Shown here one piece after another: positions 61,393 to 64,000 of a DNA stretch of 64,000 bases (positions are counted from its first letter, which is position 1; each line of letters begins with the position of its first letter). The position numbers and the translations under genes are program-made. The DNA lies in assembly GCA_034519525.1 (NCBI GenBank), contig JAXHOJ010000028.1:21472-85471 (forward strand), written 5' to 3'. Source of the stretch: Gemmobacter sp034519525. Lineage in GTDB: Bacteria; Pseudomonadota; Alphaproteobacteria; Rhodobacterales; Rhodobacteraceae. The notes under the pieces were generated by a model, which was not told the DNA's origin, did not search any database, and was given only the letters and a program-made list of their open reading frames with translations.

Positions 61393-62025
61393 TCAATCGC
61401 GGAAATACCGGCTTTCGCGGATCTGCTCCCAGGCCCAGACCACCTCTTGCAGGCGGGCCTCGTCATCGCGGTTGCCGCCGTTCATGTCGGGGTGCAGGTC
61501 TTTCACCAGGCTTTTGTATTGCTTGCGGATCTCGGTGCGCGTCCAGGTGTCGCGCACGTCCAGGATTTCCACCGCCTTGCGTTCGGTCGGGGGCAGCTTG
61601 CGCGTGACCTGGCTTTGCACCTTGGTGCCCGGGTTCTGCGTGCCCTTCTCGCCCAGAATGGCCATCGGGTCATCCACGCCCAGCCTTGCCCAGGCGCGCC
61701 CGTCGTCCTTCTGGCTGAAAGGCTTGGTCTCCCGCTCCCATACCCGTGATTTCTCAAGGAACTTCTGGAACTCCTCATCCGAGGTGCCGTTGAAGAAATT
61801 CCATTTCAGATTGTATTCCCGGACGTGATCCTTGCAGAACCAGAAGAATTCATCCAGGTGATCCGGCGATTTCGGCGCCCGGTACTGGCCCTGCTCTGAA
61901 CAGCCCGGATATTCGCAGCCCTTCTGCGACGTATCAAACGCCCCCGACATCCCCCGCCGCCCCGTCTTGCGGCGCTTCTTGTCGGAGGAAACACGGATGT
62001 CAAACTCGAAGGGGGGTTTCTGCAT
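61393..62025 (-). CDS. J-domain protein with N-terminal zinc-site-like motif
   Basis: Molecular chaperone cofactor of 210 residues. The C-terminal J domain (EILDVRDTWTRTEIRKQYKSLVKDLHPDMNGGNRDDEARLQEVVWAWE) contains the HPD tripeptide that stimulates DnaK. The N-terminal part has paired cysteines CEYPGCSEQG and, later, FCKDH, suggesting a small metal site. Such proteins are conserved next to bolA and cobS in Rhodobacterales (family context recalled, not computed). Start ATG 62025 gives MQKPPFEFDIRVSSDKKRRK. It is divergent from bolA. Confidence 0.85.
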   Translation of the reverse strand: MQKPPFEFDIRVSSDKKRRKTGRRGMSGAFDTSQKGCEYPGCSEQGQYRAPKSPDHLDEFFWFCKDHVREYNLKWNFFNGTSDEEFQKFLEKSRVWERETKPFSQKDDGRAWARLGVDDPMAILGEKGTQNPGTKVQSQVTRKLPPTERKAVEILDVRDTWTRTEIRKQYKSLVKDLHPDMNGGNRDDEARLQEVVWAWEQIRESRYFRD

Positions 62026-62099
62026 GAGGAGGCCTTTCCGACTCGGAGGCGAGAGTTTAAGTCATTGCGCGCCGGATTGAAGGGGGAGCTTGTCGAAAA

Positions 62100-62351
62100 A
62101 TGACGATGGCCGATGAAATTTACGACAGACTGACCACCGCCTTCGCACCCCAGGTGCTGGAGATTCAGGACGATAGCGAAAAACACCGGGGCCATGGCGG
62201 CTGGCGCGAAGGCGGCGAGACGCATTTCAACATCACGATCCGCGCCACCCAGCTGGCCGCCCTGCCCCGTCTGGCCCGCCACCGCGCGGTTCATGCGGCG
62301 CTGGGGGATCTGACGCAGCGTATTCATGCGCTGGCGCTGGACATCGGCTGA
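62100..62351 (+). CDS. bolA: BolA-family protein
   Basis: Small (83 residues) KH-like-fold protein that partners with monothiol glutaredoxins in iron-sulfur handling. The helix-turn-helix-like motif is visible as IYDRLTTAFAPQVLEIQDDSEKHRGHGG, followed by GETHFNITI and the C-terminal RLARHRAVHAALGD LTQRIHALAL. The histidine of the SEKHRGH segment and the conserved second His are present. Start could be MTMADE or MADE at 62106. It is divergent from the J-domain gene and lies in a neighbourhood of iron-sulfur and cofactor genes (sufE nearby). Confidence 0.88.
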   Translation: MTMADEIYDRLTTAFAPQVLEIQDDSEKHRGHGGWREGGETHFNITIRATQLAALPRLARHRAVHAALGDLTQRIHALALDIG

Positions 62352-62473
62352 GGCAGGCCCGCCCGGCGGGAACCGGCCGCCCGCATCCCGCACCTGCGGG
62401 CTGCACGGAACCATGGTGCGATCTGGTGGTTGACCCCGTGAACAATCCTTCACGCTCAACACCGGAGAGCGCC

Positions 62474-62689
62474 ATGCCAGCCCCGCTTCGCAGCCTTCTC
62501 ATCGCCCTCTGGGTCGCCTGTATCGGCGGCGCCGTCGTGATCGGCGGCCTGTCCATGGGCTACTACAACTGGCAGCTCTTCGTCATCGGCGCCATTGCCG
62601 GTCTGGTCATCGGCGTGCCCGCTGCCCTTGCCACATGGGCCCGCCTGCGGCCAAACCGCGCGCGCGAAGCCGGCCTGCCCCGCCTCTGA
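62474..62689 (+). CDS. Small two-helix membrane protein
   Basis: Hypothetical protein of 71 residues with two hydrophobic segments (RSLLIALWVACIGGAVVIGG and LFVIGAIAGLVIGVPAALAT) and a basic C-terminus. ATG 62474 has GGAGAG upstream; a longer in-frame start at 62426 lacks a ribosome site. No family recognised. It lies between bolA and sufE with no obvious functional link. Confidence 0.65.
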   Translation: MPAPLRSLLIALWVACIGGAVVIGGLSMGYYNWQLFVIGAIAGLVIGVPAALATWARLRPNRAREAGLPRL

Positions 62690-62725
62690 TCCAGTAAAAC
62701 CCAGTAAGACTCTGATCCCGCCGGA

Positions 62726-63145
62726 TCATGCCTCGGCGGCAACCTTGCGGATGCGCTCCACCATGGCGCGCACCCCGTTCGACCTTTGCGACGACAGATG
62801 TTCGTTCAGGCCCAGCCGCCCCAACTCTGCCGGGGCATCCACCTGCAGAACTTCGGCCGTGGTCAGCCCCGCATAAAGGGCGTGCAGAATGGCGATCAGC
62901 CCGCGCACGATCATGGCATCAGAGCTGCCCTCGAACCCGAACCGCGCGCCCGGCCCCTGCCCTTCGACCATGGGGCGCAGCCAGACCTGGCTGGCGCAGC
63001 CTTCCACCTTGAAGGCAGGCACCTGAAACGCCGGATCCAGCGCCGGAAACGCCTTGCCCAGTTCGATGACATGGCGATAACGGTCTTCCCAGTCTTCCAG
63101 AAACTCGAAGGTCTCGACGATCTCTTCAAAGGCGGCGCTGGCCAT
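62726..63145 (-). CDS. sufE: SufE-family sulfur acceptor
   Basis: Cysteine-desulfurase partner that accepts sulfane sulfur from SufS for iron-sulfur cluster assembly. The 139-residue protein has the conserved VEGCASQVWL motif with the sulfur-accepting Cys51, and MIVRGLIAILHALYAGLT and the LGLNEHLSSQRSNGVRAMVERIRK tail typical of SufE. I prefer ATG 63145, which has GGAG at good spacing, over ATG 63157. Other suf genes are not in the window. Confidence 0.92.
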   Translation of the reverse strand: MASAAFEEIVETFEFLEDWEDRYRHVIELGKAFPALDPAFQVPAFKVEGCASQVWLRPMVEGQGPGARFGFEGSSDAMIVRGLIAILHALYAGLTTAEVLQVDAPAELGRLGLNEHLSSQRSNGVRAMVERIRKVAAEA

Positions 63146-63250
63146 GGCAGTCTCCATCCGGGGTGGCAGAGAGGTAGGCCCTTGATGCCAAAAGGTCCAG
63201 AGGGACGCTTTTCAAAAGCGCTGTCATGGGGTAGCCAAGGAAGGCGCGCC

Positions 63251-63276
63251 CCGATGGGACGACCCGATGGGACGAA
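63251..63276. repeat. 13-base tandem duplication before the lipoprotein gene
   Basis: CCGATGGGACGAC at 63251-63263 is followed directly by CCGATGGGACGAA. The duplication ends 9 bases before the downstream start codon and may be replication slippage. Confidence 0.6.
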
Positions 63277-63285
63277 AGGTGAAGC

Positions 63286-63744
63286 ATGAGAATACCACTG
63301 CTGGCTGGGCTGTTGCTGGCGATGATCGTTTCCGGCTGCGGAGGTTTCCGCGAGTCGCGCTTCAATCCGTTCAACTGGTTTGGCCAGCCCGAACCGGCTC
63401 AGGCAGTCGCATTGCCCATGGCCGCGGCGGACCCAAGGCCGCTGGCCGCGCAGATCACCGATCTCACGATTGACCGGATGCCGGGCGGTGCCATCATCCG
63501 TGCCACCGCCCTGCCCCAGACGCAGGGCTATTGGGATGCAGACCTTGTGGAACGCAAGGATGCGGCCGATCCCGCGACGCTGATCCTTGAATTCCGGATG
63601 CGCCCGCCGGTCGGCCGGGCTGATGTCTCCACGCCGCGGTCGCGCGAAGTGGTGGCGGCCCTGTTCGTCTCGGACATCCGGCTGGCAGAAGTGGGCGCCA
63701 TCACCGTGCAAAGCGCGACAAACGGCCTGACCTCGCGCCGTTAA
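63286..63744 (+). CDS. Putative lipoprotein
   Basis: Exported protein of 152 residues. The N-terminus MRIPLLAGLLLAMIVSGC has a lipobox (VSGC, Cys18). The mature part is short and proline-poor, with no catalytic motif; a likely beta-rich domain runs from ITDLTIDRMPGGAIIRATALP to EVVAALFVSDIRLAEVGAITVQSA. ATG 63286 follows AAAGGTGA. Conserved lipoproteins of this kind occur in Rhodobacterales, but function is unknown. Confidence 0.75.
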   Translation: MRIPLLAGLLLAMIVSGCGGFRESRFNPFNWFGQPEPAQAVALPMAAADPRPLAAQITDLTIDRMPGGAIIRATALPQTQGYWDADLVERKDAADPATLILEFRMRPPVGRADVSTPRSREVVAALFVSDIRLAEVGAITVQSATNGLTSRR

Positions 63745-63790
63745 AACGCGGGCCACTGGCCGCCGCCGTTGCGGCTGCCCGGCAATATTG

Positions 63791-64000
63791 TCAGACCACC
63801 CGCCCCAGATGCGGCAAAGCCTCCGCCACGATCTGGCTGGAAGGCAAGCCTGCATCCACCACCAGCGCAGATTCCTCCGCCCCCGGCGGTTCCAGAATCG
63901 CATATTGGCTGGCCAGCAAGGCCTGCGGCATGAAATGCCCCTGTCGCTGCGCCAGACGCGTGGCAATCACCGGCTGATCTGCTGCCAGATACAGCAGGCG
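63791..64000 (-). CDS. gntK: Gluconokinase, C-terminal part
   Basis: The last 70 residues of a P-loop kinase of the gluconokinase/shikimate-kinase fold. The RLAQRQGHFMPQALLASQYAILEPP segment is diagnostic for gluconate kinase, which makes 6-phosphogluconate. The ATP-binding N-terminus lies beyond the window, so no ribosome site or motif can be checked. It is convergent with the lipoprotein gene. Confidence 0.8.
   Translation of the reverse strand, partial: RLLYLAADQPVIATRLAQRQGHFMPQALLASQYAILEPPGAEESALVVDAGLPSSQIVAEALPHLGRVV

Noticed and set aside
63211..63226. TTCAAAAGCGCTGTCA as a further LacI-type operator
   Set aside because: The right arm is not symmetric and the flanking genes (sufE, lipoprotein) have no sugar link.

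Overview
The window reads as chromosomal DNA of a high-GC alphaproteobacterium, most likely a member of the Rhodobacteraceae (inference from gene content, not from a marker tree). Supporting signs are the agl alpha-glucoside uptake operon, a form II CO-dehydrogenase-like cluster, aerobic cobaltochelatase genes cobS-cobT beside J-domain, BolA and SufE genes, hfq-hflX next to trkAH, and a family of intergenic repeats with the core GAGGATATTTGG. I saw no rRNA, tRNA, CRISPR array, insertion sequence or prophage.

Layout. 0-3 kb: an anion-channel-type transporter cut by the left edge, an agmatinase-family enzyme and a FemAB/GNAT-like protein. 3-13 kb: an alpha-glucoside module, with aglE-F-G-A-K on the minus strand facing a LacI-type regulator, a GH1 beta-glucosidase and a glucokinase on the plus strand. 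13-17.4 kb: coxG-coxS-coxL-coxM-like genes. 17.4-21.6 kb: a LuxR-type response regulator, a FIST sensor protein and a hybrid histidine kinase. 21.7-33 kb: a compact glycogen operon glgP-B-C-A-X-pgm. 33-38 kb: an NsrR-like regulator, an XRE-cupin regulator facing an AMP-dependent ligase, a DsbA/FrnE-like oxidoreductase and a Bcr/CflA-type exporter. 38-50 kb: an RTX protein, mfd, a small membrane protein, hemB, a SYLF lipoprotein, a beta-hydroxyacid dehydrogenase and a penicillin-acylase-family hydrolase. 49-57.5 kb: hflX, hfq, trkH, trkA, a second RTX protein and an aminopeptidase P. 57.5-64 kb: cobT, cobS, msrB, a J-domain protein, bolA, a two-TM protein, sufE, a lipoprotein and the end of a gluconokinase gene.

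How the parts fit. Alpha-glucosides imported by AglEFGK would be split by AglA, and beta-glucosides by the GH1 enzyme; glucokinase would make glucose-6-phosphate. Pgm and GlgC/A/B would store that carbon as glycogen, and GlgP/GlgX would release it. LacI-type operator candidates sit both in the agl divergent promoter and upstream of glgP, which suggests shared or parallel control.

Sequence quality matters here. At least sixteen genes, including mfd, cobS, cobT and hflX, carry frameshifts. In every case I could resolve, the frame is restored by removing extra bases, usually one at a time, and the repaired length is then a multiple of three. The shifts are clumped (about 12-21, 34-36, 41.7, 49-50.6 and 57-60.5 kb). 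I therefore treat them as insertion errors in a draft sequence and annotate these loci as whole genes with approximate shift positions.
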